NCBI GenBank assembly: GCA_019309685.1
Contig: JAFDFT010000201.1
Location: 1 to 5,307, forward strand
Reading direction: 5' to 3'
Length of the DNA: 5,307 bases
Source of the DNA: Deltaproteobacteria bacterium
GTDB taxonomy: Bacteria > Desulfobacterota > Desulfobacteria > Desulfobacterales > JAABPS01
A model generated the notes under the pieces. It had not been told where the DNA came from. It worked only from the letters and a program-made list of their open reading frames with translations, and did no database searches. Both the position numbers and the translations under genes were made by a program. Positions 1-4,917 of this stretch are shown in pieces. Position 1 is the stretch's first letter; the number at the start of each line of letters is the position of its first letter.

Positions 1-427
1 ACAAACGAATTACTCTGCAGCAAAAATGGGGCTTGTCGGACTCATGAATACATTAAAGCTTGAAGGAGCAAAGTACGATATTAAGGTCAACACCGTCGCG
101 CCTGTTGCGGCCTCACGTTTAACCGAAGATGTCATGCCCCCGGATATGCTTGAAAAATTAAAACCTGAATTTGTAGCACCGATGGTGCTTAACCTCTGTT
201 CTGAGAGCTGTAAGGATTCCGGATATATCTATAATTGCGCGCTCGGATATTACAACAGAGCTGCTGTGGTTACCGGTGAGGGTGCTGTCGTTGGTAATGG
301 AACCGATGTCCCCACTCCTGAGGAAGTGGCCGCTCAATGGGAAAAAATTAATTCCCTTGAGGGAGGAAAAGAATTTTCTCAAGTTGTAGATCAGTTAATG
401 GATGCTCTATCAAAGTTTCCCTCATGA
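1..427 (+). CDS. SDR-family (3R)-3-hydroxyacyl-CoA dehydrogenase, HSD17B4/MFE-2-like, 3' part only
   Basis: The gene is cut by the left edge. The first whole codon is at 2, and the open frame continues upstream of the ATG at 26, so that ATG is an internal Met and not the start. The visible 141 residues begin with the SDR active site: N-Y-S-A-A-K at codons 8-25 gives the catalytic Tyr and Lys of YxxxK. The helix that follows and the N-T-V-A-P stretch after the active site are standard for classical SDRs. The continuation (VMPPDML, LKPEFVAPMVLNLCSES, then TPEEVAAQWEKI near the end) closely parallels the dehydrogenase domain of peroxisomal multifunctional enzyme 2 (HSD17B4). That domain oxidises (3R)-3-hydroxyacyl-CoA to 3-oxoacyl-CoA with NAD+. 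The cytoplasmic acyl-CoA role is inferred from this likeness. The Rossmann N-terminus with the cofactor glycine motif lies outside the window, so cofactor preference cannot be read. A terminator-like hairpin follows the stop. Confidence 0.9.
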   Translation, partial: QTNYSAAKMGLVGLMNTLKLEGAKYDIKVNTVAPVAASRLTEDVMPPDMLEKLKPEFVAPMVLNLCSESCKDSGYIYNCALGYYNRAAVVTGEGAVVGNGTDVPTPEEVAAQWEKINSLEGGKEFSQVVDQLMDALSKFPS

Positions 428-435
428 TTTAGTAT

Positions 436-471
436 TATCCCGTGTTTTCGGTCATTCGGGAACACGGGATA
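436..471 (+). terminator. Hairpin terminator after the SDR gene
   Basis: TATCCCGTGTT (436-446) pairs perfectly with AACACGGGATA (461-471), an 11-bp stem. The stem can extend inward by four more pairs, two of them G-T wobbles (447-450 with 457-460), to a 6-base loop. It begins 9 bases after the SDR stop codon. The downstream tract (gccttatctt) is only partly T-rich, so termination may be imperfect, but position and stem strength favour an intrinsic terminator. Confidence 0.7.
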
Positions 472-613
472 GCCTTATCTTCCAATTTTGAAGTTCATAT
501 TTGACTCCAGCCAAAACAATCTGGTAATTATTTATAGGTTTTTCTAAAAAAATTGTTTATTCTAATTAGTGCCAGTTCATTAATTCAATTTCAAAAATGG
601 GTGCCAAAAAGTA

Positions 614-755
614 TTTCCAGTCCATAAATGAGCAATTTTTTGTAAGGTCAAGGAAATCGAGGAATTGCGCGGAGGCGTACTCAGTTGTACGTCGCACAAG
701 CAATTCAGAAGATTGACGCAGAGATTGCGAAAAAGGGTCATTTGTGGACTGGAAA
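614..755. repeat. 142-bp palindromic MITE-like element with 18-bp terminal inverted repeats
   Basis: TTTCCAGTCCATAAATGA (614-631) and TCATTTGTGGACTGGAAA (738-755) are inverted copies differing at one of 18 positions. Further complementary pairs nest inside in the correct order: GCAAT 632-636 with ATTGC 724-728, GTCAA 647-651 with TTGAC 713-717, GAATTGC 662-668 with GCAATTC 700-706, and GGCGTAC 674-680 with GTACGTC 687-693 (one G-T) around a TCAGTT loop. The unit can therefore fold as one long, bulged hairpin in DNA or RNA. It has no transposase gene and no convincing coding frame. No clear target-site duplication is visible, although AAAGTATT (608-615) and AATACTTT (762-769) form a further outer inverted pair. 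Compact size, inverted ends and intergenic location fit a non-autonomous mobile or REP-like repeat. Whether other copies exist in the genome cannot be seen here. Confidence 0.75.
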
Positions 756-772
756 CTAATTAATACTTTGTT

Positions 773-1630
773 ATGATTCTATCCTACCACCCCTGTTTTG
801 TGGCCGATAAAAATATTATCTGTGCGGGTAGAAATCCGGATATTAACGATCTTGCCGCTATTGAGGAGGCGGACGCGGTGGTACTTTCCAAGGGCTGCTC
901 CGAACTCCTTTACACCATGGCTAAAAATAACTGTTCATACGTTTTTCCAAATTTTGATGCGAAATTTCAATATCCCGGAAAAATTAATCAAATTAAGTTA
1001 TTTCAGAAAACAAACACATCTCATCCAAAAACAGAAACCTTCCTTACGGTAAGCGCTTTAAAAGCAAAATATGGCCAATCGCTCGTTGCGCCTGAATTTC
1101 CTTTTCCTATTGTTTTTAAATTTAATTGGGGCGGGGAAGGAGATATGGTATATCACGTATCCTCTTTACAGGAATTAAATCATCATATAATTAAAGCGGA
1201 AGAATTTGAAAAAAGCGGTCAATCAGGCTTTCTTATCCAGGAAAACATTTCTTCAAAAGGAAAAAGTTTAAGAGTTAATGTCATCGGACAACGCTTCATT
1301 TCTTTTTGGCGAATTCTTGATAATGATAACGAGTTTCTATCAAATCTTTCAAAGGGGGCTGAGATAGACCATGATTCATACCCTGAACTTCAAGAAGCTG
1401 CTAATAAGGCAGTTTTCGATTTTTGTCAAAATACAGAGATTAATCTGGCCGGCTTTGATATTCTTTTTCCCTTTGATGCTTCTGGAATCCTTGAAACAGG
1501 CCCTCTTTTTTTAGAAATTAACTATTTTTTTGGAAGGCGGGGTCTTGGCGGTTCTGAAAAGTTTTATGATATGTTGGTACAGGAAATATATAACTGGCTC
1601 AATGGACTGGGATTGGCTGTCCACGTATAA
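773..1630 (+). CDS. ATP-grasp domain protein (RimK/glutathione synthetase-like fold), substrate unknown
   Basis: This 285-residue protein has the layout of an ATP-grasp carboxylate-amine or carboxylate-thiol ligase. A pre-ATP-grasp domain covers roughly residues 1-75. The nucleotide-binding part starts at PIVFKFNWGGEGD, with the ATP-phosphate-binding Lys116 and a Gly-rich loop at 120-123. The hinge strand is LIQENI (154-159, Glu157), followed by LRVNVIG with Arg167. The metal-binding acidic residues are Asp229 in AGFDILF and Glu248 with Asn250 in FLEIN. All core catalytic positions therefore look intact. Such enzymes join a carboxylate to an amine or thiol through an acyl phosphate, but neither substrate can be named from this sequence. 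The ATG at 773 is the first in frame after a TAA at 761-763. No Shine-Dalgarno is visible at normal spacing, because the palindromic element ends 17 bases upstream. The HNH gene follows after 15 bases, suggesting co-transcription. Confidence 0.85.
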   Translation: MILSYHPCFVADKNIICAGRNPDINDLAAIEEADAVVLSKGCSELLYTMAKNNCSYVFPNFDAKFQYPGKINQIKLFQKTNTSHPKTETFLTVSALKAKYGQSLVAPEFPFPIVFKFNWGGEGDMVYHVSSLQELNHHIIKAEEFEKSGQSGFLIQENISSKGKSLRVNVIGQRFISFWRILDNDNEFLSNLSKGAEIDHDSYPELQEAANKAVFDFCQNTEINLAGFDILFPFDASGILETGPLFLEINYFFGRRGLGGSEKFYDMLVQEIYNWLNGLGLAVHV

Positions 1631-1645
1631 TGTCTGGAGCATGAT

Positions 1646-1951
1646 ATGAAACCTATAAAACCATTCGCGTATGATCTGACAGAAGAAGAGATCAAAAGAG
1701 AAAAGCGAAAAGCCCGGGAACTAAGGGAGAGCCAGTGGTGGAAAAGGCGCCTGGCAAAGGGGGTCTGCCATTACTGCGAGAAACAAATACCGCCCAAAGA
1801 CCTTACCATGGATCATGTTGTACCTATATCCCGTGGCGGTAAAAGCACTAAAGGAAATGTGGTCACTGCCTGCCGGGATTGCAATACTTTAAAAAAACAG
1901 CTGCTTCCAATGGAATGGGAAAATTATCTGGCCCAAACGGACAGGGAATAA
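1646..1951 (+). CDS. Small HNH endonuclease-family protein
   Basis: This protein of 101 residues has a highly basic helical N-terminus (about residues 13-38, rich in Lys, Arg and Glu, containing WWKRR) and a compact HNH zinc-finger nuclease domain. The zinc ligands are C41-x-x-C44 and C76-x-x-C79. The core is Asp56-His57 in TMDHVVP, with Asn71 in the KGNVV turn and Asn80 after the last Cys, so the DH...N...CxxC arrangement is complete and a metal-dependent DNA-nicking or cleaving activity is plausible. The family also includes non-toxic housekeeping and unknown-role members, so no defence function is claimed. GGAG at 1636-1639 lies 6 bases before the ATG. The ATG at 1641 is excluded because it meets a stop after two codons. 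The 15-base gap to the ATP-grasp stop suggests a two-gene operon. Confidence 0.88.
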   Translation: MKPIKPFAYDLTEEEIKREKRKARELRESQWWKRRLAKGVCHYCEKQIPPKDLTMDHVVPISRGGKSTKGNVVTACRDCNTLKKQLLPMEWENYLAQTDRE

Positions 1952-2030
1952 ACTTGCGCCGGATGTAATATAAAAACTGAGCACCAATGGCGAACAACAT
2001 ATAAATAACTGATATAATTAAAAGATTCAA

Positions 2031-2078
2031 CGTGACAGTCTCCGGGCCCAACCAGTAATAATCTTAGACTCTTTCACG
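2031..2078. repeat. Imperfect inverted repeat downstream of the HNH gene
   Basis: CGTGA (2031-2035) and AGTCT (2037-2041) pair with TCACG (2074-2078) and AGACT (2066-2070). This gives a 10-bp stem interrupted by a 1-by-3 internal loop, closed by a 24-base loop. The following sequence is pyrimidine-rich with scattered T runs. It could serve as a weak terminator for the ATP-grasp/HNH operon, 80 bases past the HNH stop, but the large loop makes this uncertain. Confidence 0.35.
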
Positions 2079-2135
2079 CTTCCTATCTTGATATCTTTTT
2101 CTATCTTTATTGTGTAAAGCTTTGATTTATTTTTA

Positions 2136-2164
2136 TTGACTTCTTTTATCTTATTCAATTAAAT
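2136..2164 (+). promoter_or_regulatory. Possible sigma-70 promoter for oadG-oadB
   Basis: TTGACT at 2136-2141 matches five of six -35 positions, and TTAAAT at 2159-2164 matches four of six -10 positions, with a 17-base spacer. Start of transcription would fall near 2171, leaving a leader of about 95 bases that contains the palindrome at 2235-2251. The whole tract is AT-rich, so other -10-like hexamers (2192-2197, 2226-2231) are equally possible. Confidence 0.35.
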
Positions 2165-2234
2165 CGTTGTTTCTATAAAATTTAACCGCTGTATAAATAA
2201 TCTTTTTCAGTATTTCGTATGTCTTTATAAAAAC

Positions 2235-2251
2235 ATTAAGAGACTCTTAAT
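2235..2251. promoter_or_regulatory. Perfect 17-bp palindrome abutting the oadG ribosome site (candidate operator)
   Basis: ATTAAGAG (2235-2242) and CTCTTAAT (2244-2251) are exact inverted copies around a single A. The next base but one begins the AAGGAGGT Shine-Dalgarno of oadG. A second overlapping perfect palindrome, CTTAATTAAG at 2246-2255, runs into that site. The 1-base centre makes it a better DNA operator for a dimeric regulator than an RNA hairpin. No regulator is identified here. Confidence 0.5.
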
Positions 2252-2252
2252 T

Positions 2253-2260
2253 AAGGAGGT
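2253..2260 (+). promoter_or_regulatory. Strong Shine-Dalgarno fixing the TTG start of oadG
   Basis: AAGGAGGT is a full match to the 16S anti-Shine-Dalgarno and lies 5 bases before the TTG at 2266. No ATG or GTG is better placed, since the first in-frame ATG is at codon 15, inside the membrane helix. This decides the unusual TTG start. Confidence 0.85.
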
Positions 2261-2265
2261 TTTCA

Positions 2266-2712
2266 TTGCAAGGATTTGAAGCCATATCACATTACAACGG
2301 CTTAGCCATGGCCATTGTCGGTGTGAGTATCGTCTTTATGGGCCTAGTTGTTCTGTCTTTTGCTATATCCCAGATTCACAGACTGCTCATATTTTGGGAA
2401 GACAGGGATATTTATCTGCAGAGAATAAAAAATTTTAAAAACCGTATTCTGAATAAGAACCAGATGGATTTGACAAAAGGTGAGTGTTTGCTGGATGATA
2501 TTAAAAAAACCGCTCAATCTTATGTTCCGCTGATTGATCAGCTTGACAAATCCTTCCAGCTGGTTGATCTTTACAATCTGGCCCAGCAAAATGATTTACC
2601 GCATCCCCACCTGACAATCACCAAGTTTCGAAATGAAAAACTAATTATTCCCGAAGGGGCTGGGTCTTTCACGTGGAATTTCCAGTTATCAAAAGAAAAG
2701 GATAAAGGATAA
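2266..2712 (+). CDS. oadG: OadG-like gamma subunit of a Na+-translocating decarboxylase
   Basis: This 148-residue protein has one N-terminal membrane helix (about residues 13-34, containing VGVSIVFMGLVVLSF), followed by a charged cytoplasmic part. That is the plan of OadG/MmdE/GcdC gamma-type subunits, which hold the carboxyltransferase on the membrane beta subunit and help assemble the pump. The helix motif G-x-S-I-V-F-x-G-L-x-x-L is typical of the family. The C-terminal half (about 90-140, with PHPHLTITKFRNEKLIIPEG) is longer than in the short enterobacterial OadG of about 80 residues. It does not carry a biotin-carrier MKM motif. Translation starts at a TTG with a very strong ribosome site. 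The stop is 4 bases before the oadB ATG, so the two are surely co-transcribed. Which carboxylate (oxaloacetate, methylmalonyl-CoA, malonate or glutaconyl-CoA) is used cannot be decided from this subunit. Confidence 0.8.
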   Translation: MQGFEAISHYNGLAMAIVGVSIVFMGLVVLSFAISQIHRLLIFWEDRDIYLQRIKNFKNRILNKNQMDLTKGECLLDDIKKTAQSYVPLIDQLDKSFQLVDLYNLAQQNDLPHPHLTITKFRNEKLIIPEGAGSFTWNFQLSKEKDKG

Positions 2713-2716
2713 AAAG

Positions 2717-3859
2717 ATGGAAGAAGTTTTACAGCTATTTCTCAAATTTGGTACAAATACCGGATATTATCTGGCGAGTTATAAATATATTATCATGATT
2801 ATTATAGGGTGTGTTTTTATTTACCTTGCTATTGCAAAGAAATATGAACCCCTTCTGCTGCTGCCCATTGGATTTGGAATACTCGTAGGAAACGTACCAT
2901 TTTTTAAGGGCTTTGGTCTGGGTATTTATGAAGAAAACAGCGTTTTTCATTATCTCTACTTCGGAGTTAGAACCGGTGTCTATCCCTCCATTGTCTTTTT
3001 AGGCCTTGGGGCCATGACGGACTTTTCTTCCCTCCTGGCGCGGCCGAAGCTGATGCTTCTTGGTGCAGCCGCCCAGATGGGAATCTTTACAACTCTTCTT
3101 GGGGCTCTTTACCTGGGTTTTCTTCCTAAAGAGGCGGGATCTATTGCCATCATCGGCGGGGCTGACGGACCAACCTCTATCTTTCTTACAGCCAAACTTG
3201 CTCCGCATTTGATAGGGCCCATTGCCATTGCAGCCTATTCATACATGGCCCTGATACCGGTGATACAGCCGCCTATCATGAGACTTTTGACCACACGCAA
3301 AGAACGTTTGATTAGAATGTCTGAGCCTCGCGAAGTATCAAAAAAAGAAAGAATGATTTTTCCGGTTATCGGTGTATTGCTGTGTTGTTTTCTTGCCCCT
3401 ACCGCTCTTCCGCTTCTCGGCCCGCTCTTTCTCGGAAATATTCTTAAAGAAAGCGGCGTTGTAAATCGCCTGGCAAATACAGCGAGCTCCGCCATTATAG
3501 ATACCGCTACTATATTCCTGGGATTTACGGTTGGCGCCAGTACCCAGGCGGATGTTTTTCTTACACCTAATTCAATTAAAATATTTCTCCTTGGCGCTTG
3601 TGCTTTCAGTATAGCAACAGCGTCCGGAGTGATATTCGGAAAGATCATGAATCTGTTTTCAAAAGAAAAAATCAATCCGCTTCTTGGCGCAGCCGGTGTT
3701 TCCGCTGTTCCGGGATCTGCCAGGGAAGTTCATCTGGTTGGACAAAAGGAAGATCCTACAAATTATCTATTAATGCATGCCATGGCGTGTAACGCATCAG
3801 GAGTTATTGGTTCAGCTATTGCCGCAGGCGTGCTGTGGAGCTTTATGGTAAACTTATAA
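2717..3859 (+). CDS. oadB: Na+-translocating decarboxylase beta subunit (OadB/MmdB/GcdB family)
   Basis: This 380-residue multi-pass inner-membrane protein is close to the usual length of the family. It carries out the decarboxylation of carboxybiotin coupled to Na+ export. Key family positions known from Klebsiella OadB can be placed by spacing: Asp203 corresponds to Asp150 in GGADGPTS (147-154), Tyr229 to Tyr176 in AAYSYMALIPVIQPP, and Asn373, Gly377, Ser382 and Arg389 to Asn320, Gly324, Ser329 and Arg336 in NPLLGAAGVSAVPGSAR. All the ion-path residues are thus kept. The last helix region reads LLMHAMACNASGVIGSA, where family members usually have GPNVAG in place of ACNASG, a visible departure at a conserved spot. 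AAAGGA at 2704-2709 is the ribosome site, 7 bases before the ATG, inside the end of oadG. No alpha subunit or biotin carrier gene is adjacent in this window, so the partner must be encoded elsewhere. The gene converges on the ABM gene with a 39-base gap. Confidence 0.92.
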   Translation: MEEVLQLFLKFGTNTGYYLASYKYIIMIIIGCVFIYLAIAKKYEPLLLLPIGFGILVGNVPFFKGFGLGIYEENSVFHYLYFGVRTGVYPSIVFLGLGAMTDFSSLLARPKLMLLGAAAQMGIFTTLLGALYLGFLPKEAGSIAIIGGADGPTSIFLTAKLAPHLIGPIAIAAYSYMALIPVIQPPIMRLLTTRKERLIRMSEPREVSKKERMIFPVIGVLLCCFLAPTALPLLGPLFLGNILKESGVVNRLANTASSAIIDTATIFLGFTVGASTQADVFLTPNSIKIFLLGACAFSIATASGVIFGKIMNLFSKEKINPLLGAAGVSAVPGSAREVHLVGQKEDPTNYLLMHAMACNASGVIGSAIAAGVLWSFMVNL

Positions 3860-3898
3860 ACCTTAAAGTTATATTACTGTACAGCGTTACATAAAGGC

Positions 3899-4201
3899 CT
3901 ATTCATCGTGGAGTATCCCCAGATGATATTCCTCGTATTCCGTAGTCCCTTCCTGATATATTTCAAGCATATCTTCAAATGCTTTTCTTTTGGGATTATC
4001 CTTCCAGGTTTTCCAATTTTGCATTTTACGCCACGTACCAATAACTAATAGTGTGTGCGGATCATCCTCTTTTACAAGCGTTTCACCGGAAATATATCCC
4101 GGCTGATTCATCGCACCGGATCGAAACTCGTTTAAAAGAGCCGATACTTCTTTTATCGTTCCTTCTTTAAACTGTCTTTTGATCAAAATTTTTGCCGGCA
4201 T
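3899..4201 (-). CDS. ABM-fold (antibiotic biosynthesis monooxygenase-like) small protein
   Basis: This protein of 100 residues starts from the ATG at 4201-4199. A frame extension to a GTG at 4207 is rejected because that codon overlaps the Shine-Dalgarno. It fits the dimeric alpha+beta-barrel ABM family: a first strand AKILIKRQF (3-11), a helix (about 15-30), the turn QPGYISGETL (33-42), the strand HTLLVIGTW (49-57), and a Trp-rich helix (Trp57, Trp63, Trp66) running into NPKRKAFED. Members include quinol monooxygenases, haem-degrading enzymes and many proteins of unknown role. The paired W-x-x-W segment and single-domain size are typical of the uncharacterised bacterial group. The Asn-Trp-His triad of the IsdG haem-degrading type cannot be confirmed, so no reaction is assigned. 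It is cytoplasmic with no signal peptide, and appears to be a single-gene unit converging on oadB. Confidence 0.8.
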   Translation of the reverse strand: MPAKILIKRQFKEGTIKEVSALLNEFRSGAMNQPGYISGETLVKEDDPHTLLVIGTWRKMQNWKTWKDNPKRKAFEDMLEIYQEGTTEYEEYHLGILHDE

Positions 4202-4206
4202 ATACA

Positions 4207-4213
4207 CCTCCTT
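4207..4213 (-). promoter_or_regulatory. Shine-Dalgarno deciding the ABM gene start
   Basis: On the minus strand AAGGAGG occupies 4213-4207, 5 bases before the ATG at 4201. It rules out the in-frame GTG at 4207-4205, which shares a base with the site. Confidence 0.85.
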
Positions 4214-4269
4214 TTTTATGTAATCTTGCTATTGATTTATTCAAACATAAAAAACAAACGCCGATAAAT

Positions 4270-4275
4270 ATTATA
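4270..4275 (-). promoter_or_regulatory. Possible -10 box for the ABM gene
   Basis: The minus strand carries a perfect TATAAT at 4275-4270, 68 bases upstream of the ABM start codon. No good -35 hexamer is found at 16-18 bases, only weak TCCAAA/CCAAAC-like sequence. In such AT-rich DNA the match could be chance. Confidence 0.35.
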
Positions 4276-4479
4276 TACAATTACAAATTAGAGTTTGGAA
4301 AACTACTTTCATTTGAGAGGTAATTATTAATTCTTAACAAAGCAGCTGACTAGTATTTCGTTCTTTAATAATAGTGTGTTTTTCCCTGTCCTAGTGAAAA
4401 ACGAATAGACAAAGCAATACTCTTTTGAAACACTTACTCTATCACAGAATATTCCGTTCAGAACTGGCTCCACAGATCC

Positions 4480-4527
4480 CTGGTTTTTAAGCTAGTCTGA
4501 AATTACTTGGAAGCGGAGCTTATCCAG
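4480..4527. repeat. Interrupted inverted repeat in the gene-free region
   Basis: CTGG (4480-4483) and TAAGCT (4488-4493) have inverted partners CCAG (4524-4527) and AGCTTA (4517-4522), giving a 10-bp stem with a 4-by-1 internal bulge around a 23-base loop. The hairpin AGCGAA/TTCGCT follows directly at 4533-4549. Two stem-loops in a row could mark a structured RNA or a degenerate mobile repeat. Confidence 0.3.
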
Positions 4528-4917
4528 AAAATAGCGAAAGAGCTTCGCTCTCAATGACCTTAAAACCAATATATAAATTGAAGAACATTATATTAGTTTT
4601 TCAAAAAAACAGATTTAGATAATTATACTACAAGATTTGAACAAGCGCCACACAAACTATTTCTTATCATTTTACGGCGATTTTTTAGGATCATGGATGG
4701 TTTTTAGATGAGGTTTAGCGATTTATATTAGCATATTAATATATTACGGTTAGTTGTCTTGATTTTTTCACGAACCCGTCATTTGGCTTATATTGCGTAA
4801 TTGTTTCTTTCCGCATACCAAATGTTGTGTTTTTTTAAAAACCAAGAATTCGGCCTCTGGCGGCCTCCTGATGGATTATTATTAATTTTTTTGGGGAATC
4901 TATCTTCTTCACAGGTG

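Larger units (their letters stand above)
428..772. other. Gene-free spacer between the SDR and ATP-grasp genes
   Basis: This 345-base stretch holds the SDR terminator hairpin (436-471) and the 142-bp palindromic element (614-755). Between them, 472-613 is AT-rich and shows no reading frame that can be supported. The only small feature there is the hexamer GTGCCA at 569-574 and again at 601-606, which may be chance. No convincing sigma-70 promoter for the downstream ATP-grasp gene stands out. Confidence 0.6.
1952..2265. other. Spacer between the HNH gene and oadG
   Basis: These 314 bases carry no gene I can support. From left to right they hold a minus-strand open stretch encoding a hydrophobic segment (about 1955-2063, no ribosome site), an imperfect inverted repeat at 2031-2078, a very AT-rich tract with a possible promoter near 2136-2164, the perfect palindrome at 2235-2251, and the Shine-Dalgarno of oadG at 2253-2260. 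The strongly AT-rich second half is typical of a promoter region. Confidence 0.6.
4202..4917. other. Long AT-rich gene-free region
   Basis: These 716 bases separate the ABM gene from the next minus-strand gene. Nothing in either strand makes a convincing gene, since stops are frequent and open stretches lack ribosome sites. Visible structures include GTTTTTC/GAAAAAC inverted copies (4378-4384 and 4396-4402), an interrupted inverted repeat at 4480-4527, a small hairpin AGCGAA/TTCGCT (4533-4538 and 4544-4549), and the direct pair CGGCCTC at 4851-4857 and 4861-4867. The last lies in a short GC-rich island about 50-65 bases downstream of the 115-residue gene. A regulatory RNA or decayed DNA is possible but not shown. 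Confidence 0.55.

Noticed and set aside
646..758. Open frames through the palindromic element that could be read as a small protein
   Set aside because: Two plus-strand frames are open across most of the element, but neither has a start codon with a ribosome site and both track the palindrome arms. The openness is a by-product of the repeat.
1603..1610. TGGACTGG inside the ATP-grasp gene, matching part of the element's terminal repeat
   Set aside because: It is only 8 bases, within a coding sequence, with no inverted partner nearby. It is best explained by chance.
3235..3675. 146-codon minus-strand open frame inside oadB
   Set aside because: It is antisense to a well-conserved beta subunit whose catalytic residues are all in place. 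Its own product is rich in Arg/Pro/Ser and has no ribosome site that stands out.
3877..3884. CTGTACAG palindrome between the convergent oadB and ABM genes
   Set aside because: It is an 8-base palindrome with no loop and no T run, so it is not a bidirectional terminator and is too short to claim as an operator.
4205..4207. GTG as the start of the ABM gene
   Set aside because: It overlaps the Shine-Dalgarno sequence itself. The ATG six bases downstream has ideal spacing.
4507..4560. Short plus-strand run reading N-Y-L-E-A-E-L-I-Q-K-I-A-K-E-L-R-S-Q then stop
   Set aside because: It looks helix-like, but it is bounded upstream by a TGA, has no start codon with a ribosome site, and is only 18 codons long.
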